In this document: one piece after another, positions 1 through 8,488 of the stretch
How the letters are laid out: the number at the start of each line of letters is the position of its first letter
How positions within the stretch are numbered: the first letter of the stretch is position 1
Notes under the pieces: generated by a model
What the model saw: the letters and a program-made list of their open reading frames with translations, nothing else
The model's database searches: none
What the model was told of the DNA's origin: nothing
Translations under genes and position numbers: made by a program
Source: Dissophora ornata
Lineage: Eukaryota; Mortierellomycota; Mortierellomycetes; Mortierellales; Mortierellaceae
Reading direction: 5' to 3'
Assembly (NCBI GenBank): GCA_025201705.1
Contig: MU617494.1
Coordinates: forward strand, 1 to 11,947
Length of the DNA stretch: 11,947 bases

Positions 1-859
1 GTTTGATGAAGTGACAGGAGAAAGGAAAGATACTCATGGTCAGAATCAGTTGGCACGACGACACGATACAAAGAGCCGAGACAACGAAAGGACTAAGGCC
101 TTTCCCCACCCCCCATCTTTGTGTGTCGCAAACACACTATTTCCTTCAGAGACAGCACTCTTGACGAATTCGTCACTGTACGTTTAGCGACGTTCGGTGA
201 CGTAATTATGGCAAGAATTGTGCTGTTTTCAGCAAAATCAGAGGTTGTGCTACTTCCTAGCTACTTTCTTCAGCGATTTTTTTTTATGTTTCTGGCAAAA
301 GACAGAATGGCAAAGAACAATGTACCCAAACCTACAACAGCGGACATAACGCGCAGAGGCGCTGACATTCCCTGTGTGCTCATCTCGCCTGGAGTGAACT
401 GGCACGATTGGTGGTGCGCGTGAATGGCGCGGCTGATTGTACTGCCAAGCGTCTGCAGGGTGTACTTGCAAAGGAGCACGCTCCCATTTTTCAGATTGTT
501 TATTTTCTTTTTCCAATGGCAGAGAACTGGCAAAGACAAAAAAAAATATGCGAAAACAAACGAGCAGCAAGCGACTTGGCCTCCGTCCTGTGTTTCGTTC
601 TGATCTCTCATCTATTCCACCTCGGAATATCAAAAGTGATCTCTCTTTTGCTTCCCTCTCAACGCAAGGAATAGAAAAAAATTTGTCCCTGTTTTTTTTG
701 TTGCCCTCTCTTCTCTTTGCTCTCCAGTCCTCCTTTTTTTTATTCTGCTCGTTTCCGTGTGCTTCTCTTTTTCCTCTTGTTGCAGCGCTGCCCATCCCTT
801 TCCCTCCCATTTCACTTCCCCTCAACAAAGCAGGAAACACACACACACACGGACCCACC
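1..859. other. Upstream intergenic region of the importin-beta gene
   Basis: I see no convincing gene here. The open frames on both strands are low-complexity and show no family resemblance. A TGACGTAA octamer at 198-205 resembles an ATF/CREB-type bZIP site, but a single octamer is weak evidence. From about 590 onward the + strand becomes strongly pyrimidine-rich, which fits the promoter and leader of the gene starting at 860. The left end of the window may include the flank of another gene that cannot be identified. Confidence 0.5.
690..859 (+). promoter_or_regulatory. Pyrimidine-rich leader and start context of importin-beta
   Basis: The stretch is dominated by CT and T runs typical of fungal promoters and 5' leaders. 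It ends with an (AC)7 microsatellite at 837-850. The start codon lies in the context CCACCATGG, an optimal eukaryotic initiation context, with the A of the ATG at 860. No clear TATA box is visible, so the transcription start cannot be placed. Confidence 0.5.
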
Positions 860-3800
860 ATGGCATCCATCGGAGAGATCCTCTTGAACACCCTCTCGCC
901 CGGTAAGAACCCTAACCAAACGGCATCACCGAACTCCCAGCTGCTCGATCCATTTTCTGCCACTTTTCTTGGCTCATTCCATTCGTCGCCGAGGATTTAA
1001 AGGCGCGTGAGGAATAATTAAAGATACTCCTCCGACGGCAACCAGACTCGGAGACACTGTCACCTCGTCGCAACAGGAGCTTGGACGACAGCGCACTGTT
1101 CGTAACGCGAATCCTCCACGGAGTCGTGTTCATGAGAGCATGAGCTTTTTTTTGATGGCGTATTTTTTTGCTGCCGTCCATATGCAGCATCCTTTTGTAA
1201 TCCAGCTGTGGATGCATGTGCTCACTATTACTCACACATCTCTCGCCGTTGCTAATTTAGATCAGCAAATTCGTGAGGCTGCTACCACCCAGCTCGAGAC
1301 CGCTGCCAGCGAAGACTTTGTACGTTATTCCTGTTTATTCCCCACCAGCCAGCCCTTTCCTGGTCTTTGTTTGCCGCAGCGGCTCTTGTTATCTTTTTTT
1401 TGGCGAGTCATCAAAAGGCCGCAGTGTGGTTCAGGGGACACAGGACTGAAGAAACGAAGCTGGAGATAGATGACAACTGTGGCAACTGGACCTCCACACC
1501 AGCCTTCTTCTACCCACTTGTTGAAGCGGGCCCGCCAAGGAAGTAGCGGTGTCAGTGCGGTCTTTATTGTTAATTTTGCAACAAACAACAGAGGCAGTGG
1601 GCGTGGATGCACAGTGCAGCAGTGCGGTGGCGCTTGTGGTCATGCAGGGCGAATTTTAGCTGTCGAATCTTTTAGGCTGCATCTGTCTGTGATGAGCTGA
1701 ATGAAATAAGAACTTGACCTGCTGACCCGTGTTTTTATTTTTTCCCATCTCTGTACTATCCCCATAGAAACAATATGTGGTGATGCTGTGCCAGGAGCTC
1801 AGTAACGAGCAAAGTCAGGCTCGTATCCCTGCTGGTTTGGCTCTCAAGAACGCACTGACAACAAGAGTAAGGCTACATGGCAAAACACTACTTGTCTTGT
1901 GCAATTGATTAATGAGGGTTTCGCCTCACTCACCAACTTGCTCCATCATTTTTTTTATCCATGTAGGAATATGCACGCCGTGGGGAAATGTCTACCCGCT
2001 GGATGATCATTGATGCGACTACAAGAGATCAAATCAAGAGCCTGGTATGATTGCCTTTCTCAGACCGATACTCGACTTACGTTGACTGATAGCTTTGCAA
2101 TGTGGCTTGCTGGGCTAACAATTTCTGCTCTGGTTGCCATCACATTATCGATGTAATTCAAAAGGTTCTTGCTACTCTCGGAACCCCTGATCTTCGTGCT
2201 GGTGTTGTCACAGCTCAGGTTGTTGCCGCAATTGCCGCTATCGAGCTTCCCGTGGGCGAATGGGAGGATGTTATTCGCCTCATGCTCCAGAACTTGCAGA
2301 CCACCGATAATACCAACTTGAAGCAGTGCACCCTTCAAGCCATTGGATTCGTTTGCGAGACTATTGTAAGTTGGAAAAACAAGGCTTGCTGAAAGGCAAA
2401 TCGTTAGGCCCTTTAGAGCTCTCTTTCCTCATGTTTTTCTCCTTTTATCAATTAGCATCGCGATATTTTGACTGCTCAAGCAAACAATATCTTGACAGCT
2501 GTTGTCCAGGGCGCTCGTAAGGACGAACCCAGCGAGGCTGTCCGGTTGGCCGCTATCAGTGCCCTTTACAACTCTCTGGAGTTTGTCGAAGAAAACTTCA
2601 AGAGAGAAGGCGAGCGCAACTATATCATGCAGGTTGTCTGCGAGGCCACTCAAAGCGGGGATGTCCAGGTTCAGATTGCCTCATTCGAGTGCTTGGTCCG
2701 CATCATGCAGCTGTATTATGAACACATGCCATTCTACATGCAGAAGGCCCTCTTCGGAGTAAGTGGATCGTCTGGATTACTGTTCTCTCTTATGACATTG
2801 CCGTACGAATTAATTGAAAGATGTATGACTAAACGACTCCCATAAATTGCGTCGCGATCACAGCTTACTGTTCAAGGAATGAAACACGATAACGAGCGCG
2901 TCGCATTGCAAGCTGTTGAGTTCTGGTCGACCGTTTGCGAGGAAGAAATCGACATCGATGGCGCTAGACAGGATGTAGGTGTTGCTTCTGGCTACATGAG
3001 TAGGTTGTGTTCTTAAAATCAGTGCCGATGCTTACAGTATTTCTTAATATTGGATCCATGTTTTCTAGGCCTACGCGAGTGGAGCTGAACCTGACGTGGT
3101 GAGCTACAACTTTGCCAAGGCTGCCCTCCCAGAGACTCTGCCCGTCCTTTTGCAACTTATGGCTAAGCAGGATGAGGATGACGAGGAAGACGACTGGAAC
3201 CTTTCCATGGCTGCTGGCACATGTTTGTCACTGACAGCTCAATGTGTTGGTGACGCCATTGTTCCCCCAGTTATTCAATTTGTGGAGGCTAACATTCGCA
3301 ACGCCGAGTGGCAGTTCCGTGAGGCATCTGTCATGGCCTTTGGTTCAATCCTTGAGGGCCCCTCGCAGGAGCTGCTCGTTCCTCCCGTTGCCCAGGCACT
3401 ACCTTTTTTGATCGAAATGATGAACGACCCCGTGATCAAGGTCAAGGATACCACCGCCTGGACTCTTGGACGCGTCTCACAGTCGTTGGTCGAGTGCATT
3501 AAGCCTGATGTCCATCTCCAGCCCTTGATCGAAGCTCTTGTTCGCGGATTGGAGGACTCGAATAGAATTGTATCAAACTGCTGTCTGTCGTTGATGAATT
3601 TGGCTGAGCAGCTGGAAGGAGTGAACGGCCCAGATTCGCAGACCAGTCTTATGTCGCCCTTCTTTGACGGAATCGTAACGGCCTTGATGCAGATCACTGA
3701 CCGTAACACCAACGAGGCCTTTTCCCGCACCTCTGCCTACGAGGCAATTTCGATTATGGTCACCCACAGCGCTAAGGACACCTTCCCCACCATTTCGGCA

Positions 3801-4950
3801 CTTTCCACGACTATTCTCGATCGCCTGGAGCAGACTATTCTTGTTCAGAATCAGATTGTTGGTATTGATGAGCGCAACAGCCACAGCGAGCTTCAGTCCA
3901 ACATTTGCAGTGTGCTGACCAACATCATCCGCCGCGTTGGCAAGGATATCGCGCCCATTGCCGACCGCATCATGACCGTGATGCTGCAGCTCTTGACCGC
4001 CGCATCGAGGCATTCTACCATTCTCGAGGATGCATTTTTGGCTATTGGCGCGTTGACCACGGCTTTGGAGGCTGAGTTTGCTCGCTACTTGGAGTCCTTT
4101 GCCTCATTCTTGTTTAGCGCTCTTCAGAACCACGAGGAATACCAGTTGTGCTCGATCGCTGTGGGCTTGATTGGTGATATCTGCCGTGGCTTGGGCCCAC
4201 AGTCAGCTCCTTACTGCAACCAATTCATGCAGACTCTTTGGCAAAATCTGCAGAGCCCTATTTTGCACCGCAATGTCAAGCCCGCGATTCTTTCGTGCTT
4301 CGGTGATATCGCTTTGGCAATTGAGGGCCAGTTCAGCAACTACCTCGATGTCACCATGGGTGTCCTTGCACAGGCATGCAACCTCAGGGCCGGACCCGTA
4401 CGTGACAATGTTCGCCAATGCTGGATTGTCCATGCGACTGTGTGTTGCTGCTATGCTGACAATATTCTCATTTCTTCCTATGATCATTCGTTAGGCTGAT
4501 TATGACATGATCGACTATGTTAACCAGCTTCGTGAAGGCATCGTTGATGCTTACGTTGGTATTGTCCAGGGCTTGAAGGCCGGCGAGCAATGTAAGTTGT
4601 CTATTTTGCACGAGAAATGCAGACAGGTCAGATCAAATCAGGTCGCTAACTCGTTCTTCTCTTGGTGTTGTTCTCTAGCCAATGCGTTGTTGCCCCACGT
4701 TCCTCATGTGTTTGAGTTCCTTAACACTGTTTACAACGACCCTGAGAGATCCGATAATGTGTTGCGCAGCATGATTGGTCTCATTGGCGACTTGGCAGAC
4801 TCTTTCCCCAGTGGTGAGATCAAGCAGTTCTTGCTTGCGGATTGGATCTCACAGTGCTTGAAGGAGGGCCGCAGCAGTCGTCAGAACTCTGTCACGACTA
4901 AGGAGGTTGCGCGTTGGGCCAAGGAGATGGTCAAGCGTGCTACCGCGTAA
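860..4950 (+). CDS. KAP95: Importin subunit beta-1 (karyopherin beta-1, Kap95 type), ten exons
   Basis: Importin-beta is the nuclear import receptor that binds importin-alpha with NLS cargo, docks at FG nucleoporins and releases cargo on binding RanGTP. Deduced exons are 860-902, 1261-1319, 1768-1866, 1967-2044, 2165-2365, 2456-2758, 2864-2974, 3069-4397, 4495-4591 and 4679-4950. All introns are GT..AG. Total coding length is 2592 nt, or 863 aa, close to the roughly 860-876 aa usual for the family. The protein is a chain of HEAT repeats. The N-terminus has [15 protein letters not shown] (about 8-22), the middle has [19 protein letters not shown] and [15 protein letters not shown], and the acidic loop [10 protein letters not shown] lies near 333-342, as expected in HEAT 8. 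The last exon ends [11 protein letters not shown]. The start has an optimal context and the expected N-terminus. Exon 8 (1329 nt) holds half the protein, while 5' exons are short. The gene looks intact and functional. Intron boundaries are inferred from frame and homology, not from transcripts. Confidence 0.96.
903..1260 (+). other. Intron 1 of importin-beta (358 nt)
   Basis: The donor is GTAAGA at 903 and the acceptor TTTAG ends at 1260. It splits the Asp15 codon in phase 1. It is longer than the eight roughly 85-120 nt introns further downstream in the gene, which leaves room for regulatory sequence. No exon-like or RNA-like element was recognised in it. Confidence 0.85.
1320..1767 (+). other. 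Intron 2 of importin-beta (448 nt)
   Basis: The donor is GTACGT at 1320 and the acceptor CATAG ends at 1767, after Phe34, in phase 0. This is the longest intron of the gene. Open frames inside it show no resemblance to importin-beta or another family, and the flanking exons join without missing residues, so no cryptic exon is needed. Confidence 0.85.
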
Positions 4951-4991
4951 TAAACATACAACATCCCCCCCCCCAAGATCATGATAATAAA
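4949..4991 (+). terminator. Poly(A) signals and 3' UTR start of importin-beta
   Basis: One AATAAA overlaps the TAA stop (4949-4954) and a second lies at 4986-4991. A run of ten C residues sits between them at 4965-4974. The second AATAAA is the more likely cleavage signal by position. The cleavage site itself cannot be seen. Confidence 0.5.
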
Positions 4992-5062
4992 AGAAAGCTT
5001 ACATCACGTTCATACCGCCATAGATGCAAAATCCAATACGTGATTACCGAGCGTGTCTTTTT

Positions 5063-5068
5063 TTTATT
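5063..5068 (-). terminator. AATAAA downstream of family copy A
   Basis: On the minus strand an AATAAA lies about 110 nt after the copy A stop codon, similar in distance to those after copies B and D. It lies in the convergent gap between importin-beta and copy A. Confidence 0.3.
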
Positions 5069-5179
5069 GCTATTTATCACCCTCGACAGCTCACACCGCA
5101 TGGTGCGTTCGGTCGCGACGCCTTCCTTCTCATTCAACCTGACCTCGCTTCATTTTTAGAAAGAACTGTAGCTTTCATC

Positions 5180-5379
5180 TCAGACTGGGACGATGGCCAA
5201 GTAGAGTGGATGAATATGAGCGTTGGAGTAGACGGCATGGGTGTCCTTATCGACCACTTCGTCGTCTCGAACTTTACAAATAAAGTGTGCCAGGAACTTT
5301 CGTGTCAGACATTTGTTAACACCTCTCCAACGTGCGATCCCTACCCTTGGAGAAACATGGTGGGCTTTTTTGCATGATC
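5180..5379 (-). pseudogene. Family copy A: terminal exon of a PARP-like small protein, no intact first exon found
   Basis: The minus strand reads a 200-nt exon with stop TGA at 5180-5182. It ends in a peptide with FICKVRD, then DTHAVYSNAHIHPLYLAIV, clearly related to copies B, C and D. It is preceded by a CTAG acceptor in the same phase 1 position as in B and C, and its length equals that of exon 2 of B (200 nt). A GTACGT donor-like site lies at 5519-5524, where the first exon should end. The sequence above it does not read as the conserved first exon: the YYY, C-x-C-L and W-C-x4-C-P-V motifs are not found in any frame. An open frame at 5423-5824 shares only an LNGL-like match. The copy is therefore probably truncated or decayed upstream, although a diverged, differently spliced first exon is possible. 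See copy C for the possible function. Confidence 0.55.
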
Positions 5380-6155
5380 CTAGATCAAATTTGTCCATTT
5401 TTTTTTGGAGTTCCGAGGTAGTTTAATAAAGACAAAGGTCGGCAGTGGCATACGCACATGGAGCAGAAGGGATTAAGGGAGGAGGAGAGAGGGGAAGAAG
5501 GGGAAAAAAAAGAAAAGCACGTACTCCAGTTATGCCTGTGCAGGCCAGAGTACTTCCATTATAATGACTGTCCTGAATGGACTCAGGTAAAGTATTGGAA
5601 ACTTGAAATCTCTGAGCCCAAAAGAAGCCCTGCATGTTCCCCATGACTAGCCCACGGTGCATGAGATTGTACTTTGTTCGAGGGAGAGGAAAGGTAATGT
5701 GTAGGAGGATGCCAATGTCGCACAGCAATCCGTTCAGCCGCACTTCACAACGTTTTGGATGTTTTCCCTTGTGCGACCAGCGCACGCTGCATGGAATGAA
5801 CTTTATTCTGCCACCGTTGTACATGCACCAATGTGGCCTTTTTTGCTGATGCTCTTGATTGCGGTGTAGGCAGCTTGAGACTCAAACAGGCACAGTGGCA
5901 AGGAAGGAAGGACAAAGGACAACTAAGGGCCTTTGCAAAACAAGAGCGGGTTTAAAAAAATCATGACTGAATCACAGTTGAGCACCTACTCCAGGACAGC
6001 AAGGGAGAGACGACTAACAAAGTGCAAAGAGTCATGCTCTCATGGTGAAGCGGCCTAGTTTTTCTGTGAGTGGGGGAGTGTCCTTTTCTCCTCCTGTGAT
6101 CCTTTCTGTGAGCGAAGCCGCGAGTTCTCACTAGTTTACATGTCGAGACATGTTT
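5380..6155. other. Intergenic region, possibly with decayed sequence
   Basis: A minus-strand frame of 133 codons (5423-5824) is open but has no recognisable domain. Its lower part runs through a pyrimidine tract (about 5465-5518) that looks non-coding. A short stretch near 5850-5890 (minus) vaguely recalls an RNase H 'DSQAA' motif, but the frame is interrupted soon after. Nothing here can be called a gene with confidence. Confidence 0.35.
6138..6153. repeat. Perfect inverted repeat just after the secreted-protein stop codon
   Basis: ACATGTC and GACATGT are 7-nt perfect arms separated by GA. The element ends 3 nt beyond the stop codon of the minus-strand gene at 6156. It could form a small hairpin in the 3' UTR or bind a dimeric protein. 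It may also be chance. Confidence 0.5.
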
Positions 6156-6434
6156 TTAGCAGTCAAAAATATCCTGGTAGAAGTTTCCGGCGACCGTGCA
6201 ACCGGCGTTAACGTTGCACACCCAGATCTTGATGTCCGTAATGTCATTGTTGGTGGCATGTGAACAGTAGCGGCCATCAGCAGTGCATCCATGTTTGCGA
6301 CCAAAGTTGCACGTATTGCCATTCGAGACATTGGCACGGCAATTGAAGTTGCGGTCGCACCGGAAGGCGGCGACATCAATGGTGAGGCTGGTAGCCAGGG
6401 CGATGATGCAGACGATGAACTTGGAGGACAACAT
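6156..6434 (-). CDS. Small secreted cysteine-rich protein, 92 aa
   Basis: A single-exon frame starts at 6434 and ends with TAA at 6156-6158. Residues 1-23 form a signal peptide: a short basic start (Lys5), a hydrophobic core around residues 6-15, and a VAA ending at residue 23 that fits signal peptidase cleavage. The mature part of about 69 residues has eight cysteines (26, 32, 42, 50, 57, 73, 79, 92), enough for four disulfides, with the last Cys at the C-terminus. It is rich in Asn and Gly and has no transmembrane segment after the signal. Size, secretion and even Cys number are typical of fungal small secreted proteins, including effector candidates and antimicrobial-type proteins. I do not recognise a named family. 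The upstream minus strand (about 6440-6600) is pyrimidine-rich, as for a promoter. The function is unknown; the coding call is good because signal and Cys pattern occur together. Confidence 0.8.
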   Translation of the reverse strand: MLSSKFIVCIIALATSLTIDVAAFRCDRNFNCRANVSNGNTCNFGRKHGCTADGRYCSHATNNDITDIKIWVCNVNAGCTVAGNFYQDIFDC

Positions 6435-7071
6435 GGCTTGAAAGAATGGATTCGGACCTGGAGCAGAGGTGATGATGAATGGAGTGTGAAGGTGATGGAA
6501 TCAAATAGAAATAAAAGAAAGGAAGAGAAAGAGAAAGAGATTTTGTTCTTTCGAAACTATGGACATGATCGAGAGAATTTTCCCTCATAACCAAGCTCGG
6601 AAGTCAAGAAAGGGCTATGTCTTGAAGACAGAGAGCTGAAAGATGCGGTGATTCAGGTAGCTGCATTGCTCGTCCTGGATCTAACCGTAGCAACGCCAAT
6701 TTACTAATAAATACCAGGCAGACCACTCCAATAATAAATTATTTACTTGCTAGAACTGAGTATTTCTCGATGTGGCACCGCCTTTCCACCCCTCTCAATG
6801 CCATCAATACATACAAATAGTGAATTGCAACAAAACAAAACTACTTTGATCGCAAACTTTCGAGAAATGGTAGAGTTTACTCTGCAGTATGTCATGAAAA
6901 CCGGTACTTTTTGCCAAAGTAGCTACTTTCTGCATAGGCGCGATACTGCCTCCGCTTAGTAAAAAAAAAAAAAAAAAACTGTGTATGACACGCGCTTCAT
7001 GTTTTCCGTTGATACGTCCACCTGTCTTGTCAATTTAGACCGTTTTGAAGAAGTGATGGTGATATATTAGC
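6435..7071. other. Intergenic region, AT-rich
   Basis: The first part (6435-6600) is the pyrimidine-rich leader of the secreted-protein gene on the minus strand. The rest is AT-rich with no convincing gene. It holds a perfect 14-nt palindrome, AAAGTAGCTACTTT, near 6916-6929 and an A18 tract at 6961-6978. Confidence 0.45.
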
Positions 7072-7439
7072 ATGGTTATTACCTACCCTGCTGAGGTTGT
7101 TAAATTTCAGGTTGTTCAGCCTGATCCTGAACCCGAACTTGAAGGCCTTCGGCGTGTATTCATCGATATTGATGACAAACGACTTTGCAAAGATCTTCCC
7201 ACTTTGCCACGTCGAATTTCTGGACAAGTTGAAAGGACATAAGCGGCGCTCTGAAAACCATCAGGAATCGCAACGGTCCAAAAAAAAAAAAAAAAGTGGC
7301 AAAAAGAGGTAGAAGAGGTCGTAAAATAAATGCAGAAGCGCTTAGACTCTCCAAGCTTGTTTATGCGACTATGGAATGTGTGAAACTCACATTTACTGCG
7401 CGTCTATTGTCCTCGGTTCGACAGACTACCCACGCGTGA
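7072..7439 (+). pseudogene. Unrecognised short coding-like frame, probably broken
   Basis: An ATG at 7072 opens a 56-codon frame ending with TAA at 7240-7242. Its product has the charged, protein-like stretch PDPEPELEGLRRVFIDIDD and then KRLCKDLPTLPRRI. A second frame (7233-7439) continues with ALKTIRNRNG, a lysine run encoded by the A16 tract at 7280-7295, VAKRGRRGRK and a hydrophobic helix-like segment, ending TGA at 7437-7439. The two halves look like one basic, possibly nuclear protein interrupted by a frame change near 7230-7245. I do not recognise the family. Alternatives are an intron I cannot place, or chance openness. A TTAG at 7067-7070 just before the ATG could also be a splice acceptor. 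Confidence 0.3.
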
Positions 7440-7489
7440 CACAGTAGTCATTGACAAACGAACTTGCTGCTGTATTCCTTTCTTTACTG

Positions 7490-7716
7490 CTCCCACGCCT
7501 TTTCTTCATCGCCTTTGCCGCCATTCCCACACCTTCCTCGCCTTTGCCACCACTCCCTTTTTTCATCTCTCGCCTTCATTCTTTCCAAACTTTCTTTCGT
7601 TCGTCTTTGTTTTCTTTTCATTCCACGCATTCTTTTCATTCCACGCATTCTTTTCATTCCAAGCATTCTTTACAACCCTTGCCGTCTCTCTTTCATCTTT
7701 CAGTCTATTCAACACC
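7490..7716 (+). promoter_or_regulatory. Pyrimidine-rich leader of the Crinkler-type gene
   Basis: The + strand is almost pure C/T with few purines for more than 200 nt up to the ATG at 7717. This matches the leader style of the importin-beta gene and suggests that a real promoter precedes the Crinkler domain. The start context is CAACACCATGA, with purine A at -3. No TATA box is obvious. Confidence 0.45.
7613..7666 (+). repeat. Three tandem copies of an 18-nt unit in the Crinkler leader
   Basis: The unit TCTTTTCATTCCACGCAT occurs at 7613-7630 and 7631-7648 without change, and at 7649-7666 with one change (CAC to AAG-type variation: C to A in the last third). A partial fourth TCTT follows. The array lies about 50-100 nt before the start codon. 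Confidence 0.9.
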
Positions 7717-8226
7717 ATGACCGACAACCACTTCACCCTGTTCTGTCTTGTCGATGGAGAGTCGACATCTCAAGCCTTCTCTGTCGAAATCGACCGATCG
7801 AAAACAGTGGGGCATCTTAAGAAAGCCATCAAGGCCGAAAAGGCAAACAACTTCCATGATGTTGATGCCGATGAGCTCACTCTCTGGCGCGTCTCCATCT
7901 CCGACGACAATCATGGCTCTTCCATCTCGATTGATTCTCTTGACGATAAGACCCACCTGAACAATCCGAGGACACTACTTTCCAAACTGTTTCCCGTGTC
8001 TCCCGATGACAACACATACATCCTCATCCTGCGCCCTCCTCCAGGTAACGCAGACGCGTTTCGGTTACAATTGCCCTGGAGAGATTGCTGCAAAATATGG
8101 CTGCGTAAAATGATGATGACCTTGAAAAAGCCGGGTCCCATAACCAATAGCCTACATGTAGTCTCTTCCTTTGCTCTTCTATTTGCACTCAAAAAGAAAG
8201 ACTGTACTCGTGTTTTCCTCCTTTAG
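7717..8226 (+). CDS. Crinkler-type (CRN) N-terminal domain protein, truncated
   Basis: Residues 1-109 form a fungal Crinkler N-terminal domain, a ubiquitin-like fold first defined in oomycete effectors and also common in several fungi. Landmarks are FTLFCLVDGE at residues 6-15, TVGHLKKAIKAEK, DADELTLWRVSI and the closing YILILRPPPG. In this family the domain is followed by a variable C-terminal module. Here the open frame runs on to TAG at 8224-8226 (169 codons) with a tail that shows no CRN resemblance. A possible donor GTAACG lies at 8045 and a pyrimidine-rich TTTAG ends at 8226. Removing that segment would join in the wrong phase for the DEAQ frame beyond it. So either the gene makes only a short domain protein, or it is a broken full-length CRN gene. 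No signal peptide is present. The domain call is firm; expression and function are not known. Confidence 0.75.
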   Translation: MTDNHFTLFCLVDGESTSQAFSVEIDRSKTVGHLKKAIKAEKANNFHDVDADELTLWRVSISDDNHGSSISIDSLDDKTHLNNPRTLLSKLFPVSPDDNTYILILRPPPGNADAFRLQLPWRDCCKIWLRKMMMTLKKPGPITNSLHVVSSFALLFALKKKDCTRVFLL

Positions 8227-8488
8227 TGTATCATACCAACGAATGTTAATATGATGGTATTGTTCACATTGTGTGGCTATCCCAACTTCTCCAGCGAGAC
8301 CAAACTGAGGCTAGTTGTGGACGAAGCTCAGGAACTTAGCGACAAAGGTAGCACCAACTTTCAGTCATCTTCTCTACAAGCTGATCTTCGTCCAATGGTG
8401 TCCCGTTGTTAAACGGCTTTCGAGGGATTGGTGGTCGTAACGAACTTACTACCGCGGGACAGGATTGAGTATGCGGACTTTACACTAG
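8227..8488 (+). pseudogene. Frameshifted relic of the P-loop domain of a CRN protein
   Basis: Three short pieces in three frames resemble consecutive parts of the P-loop NTPase module found behind fungal CRN N-domains. The first (to TAA at 8410-8412) holds the Walker B-like LVVDEAQELSDKG and, further on, FQSSSLQADLRPMV. The second, starting at 8403, reads PLLNGFRGIGGRNELT. The third, from 8456, reads GTGLSMRTLH and stops at 8486-8488. Each frame change equals one lost base or equivalent. No Walker A (GxxxxGKT/S) is found, and only about 180 nt separate this relic from the CRN N-domain, so the middle of the protein is missing. The relic lies in line with the CRN domain at 7717, which suggests one decayed gene. 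The family recognition is from motif memory. Confidence 0.6.

Noticed and set aside
198..205. TGACGTAA as a functional bZIP site controlling importin-beta
   Set aside because: A single octamer 650 nt from the start codon without a second site or conservation data is not enough.
250..963. Minus-strand 237-codon open frame over the importin-beta promoter and first exon
   Set aside because: It is the complement of a pyrimidine-rich leader, giving a Lys/Glu/Arg-rich low-complexity product, and it overlaps the well-supported exon 1.
1140..1700. Open frames within introns 1 and 2 of importin-beta
   Set aside because: The flanking exons join in frame without missing residues, and the frames lack any domain.
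3275..4013. Minus-strand open frames inside exon 8 of importin-beta
   Set aside because: They are shadows of the highly conserved + strand exon and have no family resemblance.
5680..5890. Weak RNase H-like motif (FESQAAYTAIKSI, then VRWSHKG further on) on the minus strand, suggesting a LINE-type relic
   Set aside because: The two pieces are in different frames, the key Asp is Glu, and the WxPGHxG motif is not met. The match is within what chance can give.
7410..7430. CGGTTCGACAGAC as a tRNA B-box
   Set aside because: The pattern lacks the final CC, and no cloverleaf or A-box is found upstream.
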